The notes: a model not told the origin generated them from the sequence alone. DNA of 13,556 nt from an uncultured Oscillibacter sp. (GCA_902490355.1 CABUDN010000063.1:1-13556), one strand, 5' to 3'; counted from the stretch's first letter, positions 1 to 6,685 are shown. Numbers and translations: made by a program.

Positions 1-224
1 GTCGAAAAGTTGTGAAAGAAAAGTGCAAATCCAATTTCTTTCCCATCTAAAACGCCAAAAATGACCTCTGCCTTCTGTTTATCAAAAATCCATTCTTCCA
101 ATGTTGCTTCATCCGCAACAACTTCATGCAATAATTTTTCATAATCAGCCAGTTCCTTTATGAATTGCAATATTAAACCTGTGTCTTTCCGCTCTGCATA
201 TCGAAAAGTAAGTTCATTCTTCAT
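1..224 (-). CDS. GNAT-family N-acetyltransferase, 5' fragment (cut by window edge)
   Basis: Reading the minus strand from ATG at 224 gives 74 codons without a stop before the window ends, so only the N-terminal half is present. The fragment starts MKNELTFRYAERKDTGLI and contains IFGVLDGKEIGFALFFHNFS near residues 55-74. This is the beta-strand pattern of small GNAT acetyltransferases of the spermidine/diamine-acetyltransferase-like type, where a LGRxGIYLEDLFV-like segment with the acetyl-CoA site usually follows; that part lies outside the window. GGAGG sits 7 nt before the ATG, and a promoter lies at 287-315. The substrate cannot be told. Base composition is clearly more AT-rich than the rest of the window, and codons such as TTA and ATA are used, which suggests later acquisition. 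Family assignment is fairly sure; function is open. Confidence 0.75.
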   Translation of the reverse strand, partial: MKNELTFRYAERKDTGLILQFIKELADYEKLLHEVVADEATLEEWIFDKQKAEVIFGVLDGKEIGFALFFHNFS

Positions 225-286
225 AGCATTCCCTCCATTTGTTGTTCTTCTATGCAATTTCTTCTTTTTCTCCATCGTGGAAAACT

Positions 287-315
287 CATATAAAACAAGG
301 CTGATTTTGTATCAA
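287..315 (-). promoter_or_regulatory. Predicted sigma-A promoter of the GNAT gene
   Basis: On the minus strand, TTGATA (310-315) is followed after exactly 17 bp by TATATG (287-292). The distance to the ATG at 224 leaves a leader of about 55 nt. The -10 hexamer matches the consensus at four of six positions, and the region is AT-rich, so chance matches are easier here. Confidence 0.5.
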
Positions 316-374
316 CAAACTCCCAGTATTGCTGTCGCTAGAGTAATGGATAGTTCTCTCAAACTGGCATTTTT

Positions 375-485
375 TTATTTTACCACAAGCAAAATGAAAA
401 CGCACCACATCCGGCTCAGACGCTGAATATGGTGCATATGGTTGAATGCTTCTGCCTGGCAGATGCCATACGTGTAGTTTTGCAT
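375..485 (-). CDS. Possible micro-ORF of 36 aa
   Basis: On the minus strand an ATG at 485 opens a 36-codon frame beginning MQNYTYGICQAEAFNHMHH and ending in the hydrophobic stretch CVFILLVVK before TAA. An AAAGGA-like ribosome site lies about 5 nt upstream. It sits upstream of and in the same direction as the GNAT gene. I recognise no family. It could be a leader peptide, a decayed remnant or chance; the AT-rich background and short length make chance a serious option. Confidence 0.2.
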   Translation of the reverse strand: MQNYTYGICQAEAFNHMHHIQRLSRMWCVFILLVVK

Positions 486-591
486 AACTTCCTTTCTTGC
501 GAGCACCCATCTAAAGAAGCGGGGCGTTTTTTGCCGGTTGTGCACTCTTTTTGCATGCGTAAAATTTTTGTGAACATTACGTAATATTTAC

Positions 592-620
592 TTGATATTT
601 GCGCAATGGTCGCTTATAAT
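592..620 (+). promoter_or_regulatory. Strong sigma-A promoter of the 157-aa gene
   Basis: TTGATA (592-597), a 17-bp spacer and a perfect TATAAT (615-620). Transcription should start near 627 and leave a leader of about 40 nt before the start codon at 669. This is among the best promoter matches in the window. Confidence 0.8.
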
Positions 621-668
621 GAGGTCACGGGCACCGCCCAATCAAACATACGTCTGGAGGTCGTCATC

Positions 669-1142
669 ATGCGCTATCCGCAAACCGGCAACGAGGTATT
701 CGTCAGCTTCTCATTGTCCAACACCATGTTCTCCGGCATCGGCAAGGGAACCATCACCCGGGAAGAGGTCTCCGCCGACTATCTCAAGGCTCTGTTTTCC
801 AAATATGGCGTGATCGTTTCCGCCAAGCCGGAGCAGCGCCGTCTTTTGGAGCGGGTCAATGCCCTGTATGATCTGGAGCTGGAAATTCCGGACGCTTTGA
901 AGATCATCCAGCTTTCGGAAAAGAACCGCCGTCTGGTGGTCATTTCCGTCCAGGGTCTGCGCCGGGTCAACGGATCTCTGCTGCCGGAGTACACGCCGGA
1001 AGAATTCCAGGAGGCAACCTTCAGTTTTGTAAAATATTACGTCCAAGGCCGCCACTACGACGAACTGGTGTCGGAAAACGAAAAACTCAAGCGGGACCTG
1101 AACAGCGAGATCGCCTGGCGCAATCGGGTCTCCGATATCTGA
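669..1142 (+). CDS. Conserved-looking hypothetical protein, 157 aa
   Basis: Not recognised. The start at 669 is chosen because GGAGGT at 656-661 lies 7 nt upstream and the promoter at 592-620 fits it; a longer in-frame reading from 606 would begin inside the promoter. The product starts MRYPQTGNEVFVSFSLSNTM. There is no signal peptide, membrane segment or metal-binding cysteine cluster, so it should be cytoplasmic. The N-terminal half (about 1-100) alternates short strands and helices (FVSFSL, YGVIVSA, LVVISV). The C-terminal part (about 110-155: EEFQEATFSFVKYYVQG, YDELVSENEKLKRDL) is helical, with a short heptad-like end that could mediate dimerisation. It is a single-gene unit with its own strong promoter and terminator, so it is probably expressed on its own. 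No function can be given. Confidence 0.85.
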   Translation: MRYPQTGNEVFVSFSLSNTMFSGIGKGTITREEVSADYLKALFSKYGVIVSAKPEQRRLLERVNALYDLELEIPDALKIIQLSEKNRRLVVISVQGLRRVNGSLLPEYTPEEFQEATFSFVKYYVQGRHYDELVSENEKLKRDLNSEIAWRNRVSDI

Positions 1143-1172
1143 GGCCGGACCTTCCCCGGCCCTCCCCCTCTT

Positions 1173-1209
1173 CCATCGCCGCCCTGTTGGGCGGCGATGG
1201 CCGTTTTTT
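1173..1209 (+). terminator. Intrinsic terminator after the 157-aa gene
   Basis: A perfect 12-bp stem CCATCGCCGCCC / GGGCGGCGATGG (1173-1184 with 1189-1200) with loop TGTT is followed by CCGTTTTTTG. It lies 30 bp after the stop codon at 1142. Confidence 0.92.
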
Positions 1210-1274
1210 GCAGGAAGCATCCCCGCCGCCCATGCGGGGAATATCCCCGCCCGCTTTTCTTTTGCAGGCGGCTG

Positions 1275-1283
1275 TGCTACAAT
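1275..1283 (+). promoter_or_regulatory. Candidate extended -10 promoter of the GH3 operon
   Basis: TGCTACAAT (1275-1283) is an extended -10 element (TGn plus TACAAT). The hexamer 17 bp upstream, TTTTCT (1255-1260), is a poor -35, which is usual for extended -10 promoters. Transcription would start near 1290 and give an 80-nt leader that includes the palindrome at 1319-1336. Confidence 0.5.
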
Positions 1284-1318
1284 ACTGTCTGCTGAATCAA
1301 TTGCGATGCGGTTTATCC

Positions 1319-1336
1319 GTGCGGCGGCCGCCGCAC
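1319..1336. repeat. Perfect 18-bp palindrome in the GH3 operon leader
   Basis: GTGCGGCGG followed directly by CCGCCGCAC is a perfect, loopless inverted repeat (with a NotI site at its centre). It lies 33 bp before the start codon at 1370 and downstream of the predicted promoter. Operator or mRNA hairpin cannot be decided from sequence. Upstream at 1221-1250, CCCCGC, GCGGGGA and TCCCCGC can form two mutually exclusive small hairpins. Confidence 0.6.
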
Positions 1337-1369
1337 AATTTTATAAATCCAAACAAGGAGGATCCCCTC

Positions 1370-2569
1370 ATGCGTGTTCTTGCCGCCGTATTGGCTGCCT
1401 GGATGCTCATTGCCCTCAGCGCCTGTTCCGGGACGCAGGACCAGCCGGACTCTCAGCCGGAGCCGGACGTTTCGGAAGAACCGGTACAGCCGGACCCCCC
1501 GCCGCCCTCTCCGGAGGAACTGGCCGCGGCACAAGTGGAAGAACTGCTCTCCTCCCTGACTCTGGAGGAGCAGGTGGGCCAGCTGTTCTTCGTCCGCTGC
1601 CCGGCGGACCAGGCCCTGGAGGATATCACAACCTACCATCTGGGGGGCTATGTGCTCTTTACCCGGGACTACCAGGACGATTCCGGCGCCTGGCTGACGA
1701 AGGATCAGTTTGTCCAGACCCTCTCGGACTACCAGTCCGCCGCCCTGGCCGATACCGGCATTCCCCTGCTCATCGGCTCCGACGAGGAGGGCGGCACCGT
1801 CACCCGGGCCAGCCGGAACCCCAATCTCTTTGATGCCAAATTTCCCTCGCCTCAGACCGTTGCCGCGCAGGCCGGCGATGCCGGAGACGCCTGGGCGGAG
1901 GAGGCCTGGGAGAAAAACAGCGCTCTGCTGGCCCTGGGCATCAACGTGAATCTGGCCCCGGTGGCGGACGTCTCCACCAGCGCCCAGGATTTCATCTATG
2001 ACCGCACCTGCGGCCTGGACGCCCAGGGGACTGCGGACTATGTCACCCGCTTGGTCACCGCCATGAAAGACTGCGGAATCGGCAGTGTGCTCAAGCACTT
2101 CCCCGGCTACGGCAACAACGTGGATACCCACACCGGCATCGCCGTGGATCAGCGCTCTTTGGATTCGTTCCGGGAATCGGACTTTCTGCCCTTTTCCGCG
2201 GGCATTGCCGCCGGAGACGGCACCACGGCCGTTCTGGTCAGCCACAACATTATGACGGCCGTGGACGACACTCTGCCCGCTTCCCTCTCCCCCGCCGTTC
2301 ACGACCTGCTGCGCACGGAGCTCTCCTTTGACGGCGTGGCCATGACCGACGATCTGGCCATGGAGGCGGTGGCGGCCTACGCCCAGGACGGCGCGGTGGC
2401 CGTGCTGGCCCTTCAGGCAGGCAACGATCTCATCATCACCACCGACTACCGCACCCAGATTCCCCAGGTGCTCCAGGCCGTACAAGACGGAACCCTCAGC
2501 CCGGAGGTCATCGAAACCGCCTGCCGCCGGGTGCTGACCTGGAAGCAGGCCCTGGGTCTGCTGGAATGA
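1370..2569 (+). CDS. nagZ: GH3 beta-N-acetylhexosaminidase-like lipoprotein (NagZ type)
   Basis: Glycoside hydrolase family 3 protein of 399 aa, probably releasing N-acetylglucosamine from peptidoglycan muropeptides outside the membrane. Residues 1-19 are a lipoprotein signal with lipobox LSAC (Cys19), followed by a Pro/Glu-rich linker (about 20-50) and one GH3 barrel (about 55-395). Visible motifs are SDEEGG (137-142), KHFPG (242-246), then Asp252-Thr-His254, the Asp/His pair that serves as acid/base in NagZ enzymes, and MTDDLAM (325-331) with the likely nucleophile Asp327. The usual GHGD after KHFPG reads GYGN here. Length is that of single-domain NagZ. The start at 1370 follows AAGGAGGA with good spacing and gives a clean signal peptide. 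It heads an operon with alaX; its stop overlaps the first possible alaX ATG (ATGA at 2566-2569). NagZ specificity is inferred from the Asp-x-His motif. Confidence 0.85.
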   Translation: MRVLAAVLAAWMLIALSACSGTQDQPDSQPEPDVSEEPVQPDPPPPSPEELAAAQVEELLSSLTLEEQVGQLFFVRCPADQALEDITTYHLGGYVLFTRDYQDDSGAWLTKDQFVQTLSDYQSAALADTGIPLLIGSDEEGGTVTRASRNPNLFDAKFPSPQTVAAQAGDAGDAWAEEAWEKNSALLALGINVNLAPVADVSTSAQDFIYDRTCGLDAQGTADYVTRLVTAMKDCGIGSVLKHFPGYGNNVDTHTGIAVDQRSLDSFRESDFLPFSAGIAAGDGTTAVLVSHNIMTAVDDTLPASLSPAVHDLLRTELSFDGVAMTDDLAMEAVAAYAQDGAVAVLALQAGNDLIITTDYRTQIPQVLQAVQDGTLSPEVIETACRRVLTWKQALGLLE

Positions 2570-2583
2570 AAGGAATGCTTTCC

Positions 2584-3762
2584 ATGAAAACGGACACGCT
2601 TTACTATGAAGACCCCTTCCTGTGTACCTTTACCGCCACGGTCCGCACCTGCCAGGCCGCGGAAAACGGGTACGCAGTGACTCTGGACCGCACCGCCTTC
2701 TATCCCGAAGGCGGCGGACAGCCTGCCGACCACGGCACTCTGGGCGGCATCCCCGTCCTGGACGTGCAGGAACAGCACGACGAGATTGTGCACACCCTCT
2801 CCCAGCCTCTGGCAGTGGGACAGACCGTGGAGGGCGCAGTGGACTGGGACCGCCGTTTCGACCATATGCAGCAGCACTCCGGCGAGCACATTCTCAGCGG
2901 TATTCTCTGCGACCGCTACCACTGCGACAACGTAGGCTTCCATCTGGGAGCCGACACCGTCACCATCGACTACAACACCGATCTCACCTGGGAGCAGGTC
3001 CTGGCGGCAGAGGAGGCCGCCAACGCCGTGATTTGGGCGGACCGCCCGGTGGAAATCACCTATCCGGACCCGGACACTCTGGCCCATCTGTCCTACCGCA
3101 GCAAAAAGGAGCTGACGGGCCCCGTGCGGATCGTCACCTTCCCGGAGGCGGACTGCTGCGCCTGCTGCGGCACCCATGTGCGCCGGGCGGGACAGGTGGG
3201 ACTGGTGAAAGTTCTCTCCTGCCAGAAGTTCCGCCAGGGCGTGCGATTGGAGATTCTCTGCGGCAAACGGGCCCTGTCCTATCTCTCCCAAGCCTGGGAG
3301 CAGGCCCGGGCGGTGGGCCAGAAGCTCAGCGTCAAGCCGGTGGAGATCCTGCCCGCCGTGGAGCGGCTGGAGGCGGAACTGGCCCAGACCAAGCTGCGGA
3401 CCCAGGAGCTGGAAGAGGACCTGTTTGCCCACATTGCCCGGCAGCACGCCGGAGCGGGCGACACGCTGCTGATCCAGCCGCCCATGCGGCCGGACCGGGC
3501 CCGGCGGCTGGCCGACACCGTGGCCCGCAGCTGCGGCGCTCTGGCCGCGGTCTTTGCCGGAGAAGGAGATTCCTATGTCTACGCTCTGGTCCGTGCCGAC
3601 GGCGCGGACATTGCCCCCCTGGTCAAGGCCATGAATCACTCCCTCCATGGCCGGGGCGGCGGCCGGGGCGGATTTGCCCAGGGCAGCGTCCAGGCCTCGT
3701 CAGAGGAGATCGCCGCATTTTTCCACAATCAGAAGGAGGAACCCCCATGCGCTACTACATGA
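2584..3762 (+). CDS. alaX: Alanyl-tRNA editing protein AlaX, long form with DHHA1-like domain
   Basis: Cytoplasmic trans-editing hydrolase (392 aa) that deacylates tRNA-Ala mischarged with Ser or Gly; it resembles the editing half of AlaRS without the synthetase part. Visible are AFYPEGGGQPADHG (38-51), the zinc ligands His98-x3-His102 (HSGEH) and Cys194-x3-His198 in CCACCGTHV, a coiled helical linker (about 255-290), and a C-terminal DHHA1-like domain with the Gly-rich loop GRGGGRGGFAQGS (356-368). Three in-frame ATGs exist: 2566 overlaps the upstream stop, then 2575 and 2584. I prefer 2584 because AAAGGA lies 9 nt upstream and family members start MKTxxLYYEDP. The 3' end overlaps the next gene by 16 nt. 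AlaX-L proteins are about 390-400 aa, so this one is full length. Confidence 0.93.
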   Translation: MKTDTLYYEDPFLCTFTATVRTCQAAENGYAVTLDRTAFYPEGGGQPADHGTLGGIPVLDVQEQHDEIVHTLSQPLAVGQTVEGAVDWDRRFDHMQQHSGEHILSGILCDRYHCDNVGFHLGADTVTIDYNTDLTWEQVLAAEEAANAVIWADRPVEITYPDPDTLAHLSYRSKKELTGPVRIVTFPEADCCACCGTHVRRAGQVGLVKVLSCQKFRQGVRLEILCGKRALSYLSQAWEQARAVGQKLSVKPVEILPAVERLEAELAQTKLRTQELEEDLFAHIARQHAGAGDTLLIQPPMRPDRARRLADTVARSCGALAAVFAGEGDSYVYALVRADGADIAPLVKAMNHSLHGRGGGRGGFAQGSVQASSEEIAAFFHNQKEEPPCATT

Positions 3763-4016
3763 TTCAATGGCAGCCAGAGGCTGACGACGATCCCGTCCGG
3801 ATGTATCTGGAGCTCAGCGACGACGGTCTGACCGCTTACCGGCGGCTGGAAATGTACCAAAACGGCATCTATGCCGCCCTGGAAGAGCCCTCCCCGGCAG
3901 ATTTGAGTACTCTGACCGGTGAAGGCGAGCGGATCATTCTCACTGCCTCGCAGTTCAATGAGGTCTGGCACCAGACCCGGGAGCTGCCCGACGGGCTCAT
4001 GGGCCTGTTTTTCTGA
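3747..4016 (+). CDS. Small DUF6881-like protein, 89 aa
   Basis: A short acidic cytoplasmic protein starting MRYYMIQWQPEADDDPVRMY. AAGGAGGA at 3733-3740, 6 nt before the ATG, fixes the start; the gene overlaps alaX by 16 nt, so the two are probably translated as one unit. The layout (strand with QW near residue 7, DDPVxxYxELxDD at 13-26, RRLExYxNG at 32-40, and a late FNEVW at 70-74) resembles DUF6881 family members such as those starting MRYIKVQWxHDFPDEPVxLY. This comes from memory of the family and needs a profile search. No catalytic residues are evident; function unknown. Confidence 0.75.
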   Translation: MRYYMIQWQPEADDDPVRMYLELSDDGLTAYRRLEMYQNGIYAALEEPSPADLSTLTGEGERIILTASQFNEVWHQTRELPDGLMGLFF

Positions 4017-4052
4017 GCCGCGGTCTTTTCCACATTTGGCCTGAATTTGTGC

Positions 4053-4090
4053 AAAAAAAGCCCCGTGCCGTGCGGCACGGGGCTTTCTTC
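4053..4090. terminator. Bidirectional terminator between convergent operons
   Basis: A long perfect inverted repeat AAAGCCCCGTGCCG / CGGCACGGGGCTTT (4057-4070 with 4073-4086). On the plus strand it ends in TTTCTTC and on the minus strand in a run of seven T. It serves both the 89-aa gene (stop at 4016) and the purine permease (stop at 4122); the minus-strand side looks stronger. Confidence 0.93.
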
Positions 4091-4121
4091 ATGCAATGGC
4101 AGGGACTGCCATGGCGGTTTC

Positions 4122-5519
4122 TCAGTGGGTCAGGAAGAAGGTCAGGGCGAAGAGCACCACGATGATCCAGGTGGCGGGCTTGATCTCCCGGGCCTTGCCG
4201 GTGAACAGGGCGATGAAGGTGTAGGAAATCAGACCGAAGGCAATGCCGAAGGAAATGCTGTACGTGAAGGGCATCATGGCCACGGTGAGGAATGCCGGAA
4301 CGGCAATCTCCGCGGACGTCCACTCAATCTCCCGCACGCAGTTCATCATCAGCACGCCCACATAGATCAGGGCGGCTGCCGTGGCGCAGGACGGAATCAG
4401 CTGTGCCAGGGGCGAGAGGAACATGGCGATGAAGAAGAACACAGCCGTGGACATGGAGGCAAGACCCGTCCGTCCGCCCTCGCCGACACCGGCGGAGCTC
4501 TCCACGAAGGTGGTGACGGTGGAGGTGCCGCAGATGGCGCCGGTGGTGGTGGCGATGGCGTCGGCCAGCATGGCACGATCCATGTGGGGAACCTCGCCCT
4601 CCTTGGTCAGCAGGCCGCCGCGGGCGCAGGCGCCGTACAGCGTGCCCAGGGTGTCGAACATATCCACCATGCAGAAGGCCAGAGCCGTGGTGATGAACAT
4701 GATGACGAAGGAGCCCATGCCGTTGGCCTCAATGTACGGAGTGAAATTGAAGCCCTCGGTGAACACCTTGCCGAAGGACAGCTGGGCAAACTCGGAAAAC
4801 GCGGTGAAGGGATTGAAGGACAGGCTCTCGGCAAAGCCGTCATAGAAGCCGGGCACCGTGAAGCCCAGGATGTAGTAGGCCACAGCGCCGCCCAGAATGC
4901 CGAAGAGCACGCTGCCCTTGACGCCCCGGCGGCTCATGGCCGCGATGGCCAGCAGCGCGAAGAAGGTCACCAGCATGGGCATGATGCTGCCCCAGGTGGC
5001 GGTGCCGGAGTACAGGTTGAAGGAAGCCAGACCCACCAGAGTGGAGCTGTCCACCACCAGACCGGCGTTCTGCAATCCCAGGAATGCGATGAACAGGCCG
5101 ATACCGGCGGGAATGGCCATGCGCACAGCGGCGGGAATGGCGTCAAAGATCTTGCGGCGCAGACCGGTGATGGTCAGCAGAATGAAGATGATGCCGTCGG
5201 CCAGCACCAGCACCAGGGCATTGGCATAGCTCAGACCAATGCCGAAGCACACCGTGTAGACGAAGTAGGCGTTGAGTCCCATGCCGGAGGCCTGCGCCAG
5301 GGGCAGGTTGCTCAAAAGGCCGATGAGGACGGTACCGATCACAGCGGAGATTGCCGTGGCAATGTACACCGCGTTGTAGGTCACCTGACCTTCCAACTCA
5401 GCGAACATACCGGCATTGACCATCAGAATGTAGGCCATGGCCATGAAGGTGGTAAAGCCGGCCATAATCTCCGTGCGGACGGTGGTTCCATGCTGTTTCA
5501 ATTGAAAGAACTGTTCCAT
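4122..5519 (-). CDS. pbuG: NCS2-family purine permease, AzgA/PbuG type
   Basis: Integral membrane transporter (465 aa) for uptake of purine bases, most likely hypoxanthine/guanine (PbuG) or adenine, by proton symport. Family features in order: ASGMGLNAYF (77-86), DMFDTLGTLYG (286-296), and the AzgA signature GTSTVTTFVESSAG (331-344) followed by GGRTGLAS. About a dozen hydrophobic segments cover the chain, and the length is typical for AzgA proteins (about 430-480). The ATG at 5519 is preceded by AGGGAGAG. The gene is monocistronic: its own promoter region lies upstream (5589-5617) and the shared terminator at 4053-4090 follows. I see no purine riboswitch in the leader. The gene symbol is by family resemblance; guanine versus adenine preference cannot be read from sequence. 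Confidence 0.92.
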   Translation of the reverse strand: MEQFFQLKQHGTTVRTEIMAGFTTFMAMAYILMVNAGMFAELEGQVTYNAVYIATAISAVIGTVLIGLLSNLPLAQASGMGLNAYFVYTVCFGIGLSYANALVLVLADGIIFILLTITGLRRKIFDAIPAAVRMAIPAGIGLFIAFLGLQNAGLVVDSSTLVGLASFNLYSGTATWGSIMPMLVTFFALLAIAAMSRRGVKGSVLFGILGGAVAYYILGFTVPGFYDGFAESLSFNPFTAFSEFAQLSFGKVFTEGFNFTPYIEANGMGSFVIMFITTALAFCMVDMFDTLGTLYGACARGGLLTKEGEVPHMDRAMLADAIATTTGAICGTSTVTTFVESSAGVGEGGRTGLASMSTAVFFFIAMFLSPLAQLIPSCATAAALIYVGVLMMNCVREIEWTSAEIAVPAFLTVAMMPFTYSISFGIAFGLISYTFIALFTGKAREIKPATWIIVVLFALTFFLTH

Positions 5520-5588
5520 ATCTCTCCCTCTTTTCCCTGCGGTGCAAAAAGGAGCCGCACTTTCCGCACCACAGATATTTGTACTTTT

Positions 5589-5617
5589 ATCTTACGGGAA
5601 CCTTCCCGGAATTACAA
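5589..5617 (-). promoter_or_regulatory. Candidate promoter of the purine permease with a palindrome in its spacer
   Basis: On the minus strand TTGTAA (5612-5617), 17 bp, then TAAGAT (5589-5594); each hexamer matches four of six consensus positions. The spacer contains the perfect dyad CGGGAA-CC-TTCCCG (5595-5608), which touches the -10 box, a typical repressor position. A better -35 (TTGACA, minus strand, near 5635-5640) has no -10 at proper spacing. The 60-nt leader carries two alternative small hairpins (GGTGC 5541-5545 with GCACC 5566-5570; TGCGG 5538-5542 with CCGCA 5555-5559). Confidence 0.45.
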
Positions 5618-5684
5618 GGGGGTGCTCCCCGATATTTTGTCAAAAAAGGTTCACCTCTTTTAGAGGATGTGACAAGAATTTGTT

Positions 5685-5717
5685 AAAAAAACGGCCGTCC
5701 CGCAGGACGGCCGTTTT
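5685..5717 (-). terminator. Terminator of the AEC transporter gene
   Basis: A perfect 13-bp stem AAAACGGCCGTCC / GGACGGCCGTTTT (5688-5700 with 5705-5717) with a 4-nt loop. On the minus strand it ends in seven T. It begins one nucleotide after the AEC stop codon (5719-5721). Confidence 0.93.
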
Positions 5718-5718
5718 C

Positions 5719-6663
5719 TCACATCAAAGACAAGCTGCGCAGCAGATAGATCCAGAACGTAAAGGTAAAGGCACTGAGCACCGTGGTCAGCATCACGGTG
5801 CCGGAGCTGAGGGTTCCGTCATGGCCCATGCTGCGGGCCATGCTGAAGCAGCTGACCGTGGTGGGCGAAGAGAGCATAATCAAGATGACCGCCAGCACCT
5901 CTCCCCGGTAGCCCAGAGCCACCGCCAGGGGCAAAAACAGCGCCGCGAAAATCACCAGCTTGAACGCCGTGCACACCGCCGTGGGCCGCCAGCAGCCCAT
6001 GACCTTTTTCATGTCGATGGACGCACCCAGAGCCAGCAGTCCCAGAGGCGTGGCCGTCACCGACAAGCTCTCCACCGCTCTCTGCATGATGACCGGCTGG
6101 GGGATCTGCAGCAAGGACCAGAGAAGGCCCGCGGCAATGCCCAGAATGATGGGGTTGGTTACAATGCCCCGGAGGGTCTTGCCGATGGTCTTGCGGTCCA
6201 GGTGTCCGCCGGGGACCATCAGGGTCAACAGCGCCACGGCCGCCACATTGTACAATGGCACCGCGCCAATGAGCACCAGGGCCAGGGGACCGTTGCCGCC
6301 GTAGAGATTCTGCATCAGGGCCGAGCCCAGCAGAGCCTGGCTGCCCCGGTAGCCCGCCTGGACAAATTCGGCCTGGATGGACCGGTCCCGCAGCAGATAG
6401 GAAAGCGCCAGCAGCAGCAAAATGGACGCCAGCGTCACCAAAAAGCAGAACAGCACCACCCCGCCGTCCCAGATGGTGTGGAAATCCGAGGTGGACAGGT
6501 TTTCAAACAGCTGAACCGGCAGAGCCGCCTTGAACACGAACGCATTGAGGTAATCGGCAAAGCGCTGGTCCATCATCCGGGTCCTGCGGCGCAGCAGGTA
6601 GCCCAATACCATGATCAAAAAGACCGGTACCGTGGCGTTGAGACTGTATTGCAGATTTTCCAC
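5719..6663 (-). CDS. AEC-family (auxin efflux carrier type) membrane transporter
   Basis: Ten-segment membrane protein, 314 aa. Family marks are VPVFLIMVLGYLLRR at the N terminus (12-26), YNVAAVALL (138-146), TNPIILGIAAGLL (169-181) at the crossover helix, ATPLGLLALGASIDM (204-218), and SSPTTVSCFSMARSMG (265-280), matching bacterial AEC transporters. Substrates in the family include malate, malonate and some amino acids; none can be assigned here. Start: an AGGAGG at 6670-6675 touches an ATG at 6669 with no spacer, while a GTG two codons later (6661-6663) sits 6 nt away. I therefore choose the GTG start; the ATG would give 316 aa. It lies 95 bp after glyS on the same strand with no promoter that I can find between them, so it may be read from the glyS T-box promoter. 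Confidence 0.87.
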   Translation of the reverse strand: MENLQYSLNATVPVFLIMVLGYLLRRRTRMMDQRFADYLNAFVFKAALPVQLFENLSTSDFHTIWDGGVVLFCFLVTLASILLLLALSYLLRDRSIQAEFVQAGYRGSQALLGSALMQNLYGGNGPLALVLIGAVPLYNVAAVALLTLMVPGGHLDRKTIGKTLRGIVTNPIILGIAAGLLWSLLQIPQPVIMQRAVESLSVTATPLGLLALGASIDMKKVMGCWRPTAVCTAFKLVIFAALFLPLAVALGYRGEVLAVILIMLSSPTTVSCFSMARSMGHDGTLSSGTVMLTTVLSAFTFTFWIYLLRSLSLM

Positions 6664-6675
6664 ACTCATCCTCCT
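6661..6675 (-). promoter_or_regulatory. Ribosome binding site that argues for a GTG start of the AEC gene
   Basis: On the minus strand AGGAGG (6670-6675) is followed immediately by ATGAGT and then GTG (6661-6663). The ATG has zero spacing from the Shine-Dalgarno sequence, which is not workable for normal initiation; the GTG has 6 nt. Confidence 0.7.
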
Positions 6676-6685
6676 TTTGTGGAAT

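Larger units (their letters stand above)
225..591. other. AT-rich intergenic stretch with two dyads
   Basis: This gap between the GNAT start and the promoter of the next gene holds the GNAT promoter and two inverted repeats. One is GCACCA (402-407) with TGGTGC (430-435). The other is TCTGCC-T-GGCAGA (451-463), which extends outward with one mismatch. A string GAAGCGGGGCG plus six T (516-532) looks like the 3' half of an intrinsic terminator, but no matching 5' arm lies upstream. A 36-codon frame (375-485, minus) is listed separately. I see no convincing RNA gene. Confidence 0.4.

Noticed and set aside
1313..2485. 390-codon minus-strand frame opposite the GH3 gene
   Set aside because: Gly/His/Val-rich antisense translation; the GH3 protein on the plus strand has a lipobox and catalytic motifs.
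4047..5663. 538-codon plus-strand frame opposite the purine permease
   Set aside because: Rich in Gly, His, Gln and Glu as expected for the antisense of a membrane protein gene; it runs through the terminator and promoter regions.
5520..5687. Purine riboswitch in front of the NCS2 permease
   Set aside because: I looked for the conserved TATA..GG..TCTACC core of the purine aptamer on the minus strand and did not find it.
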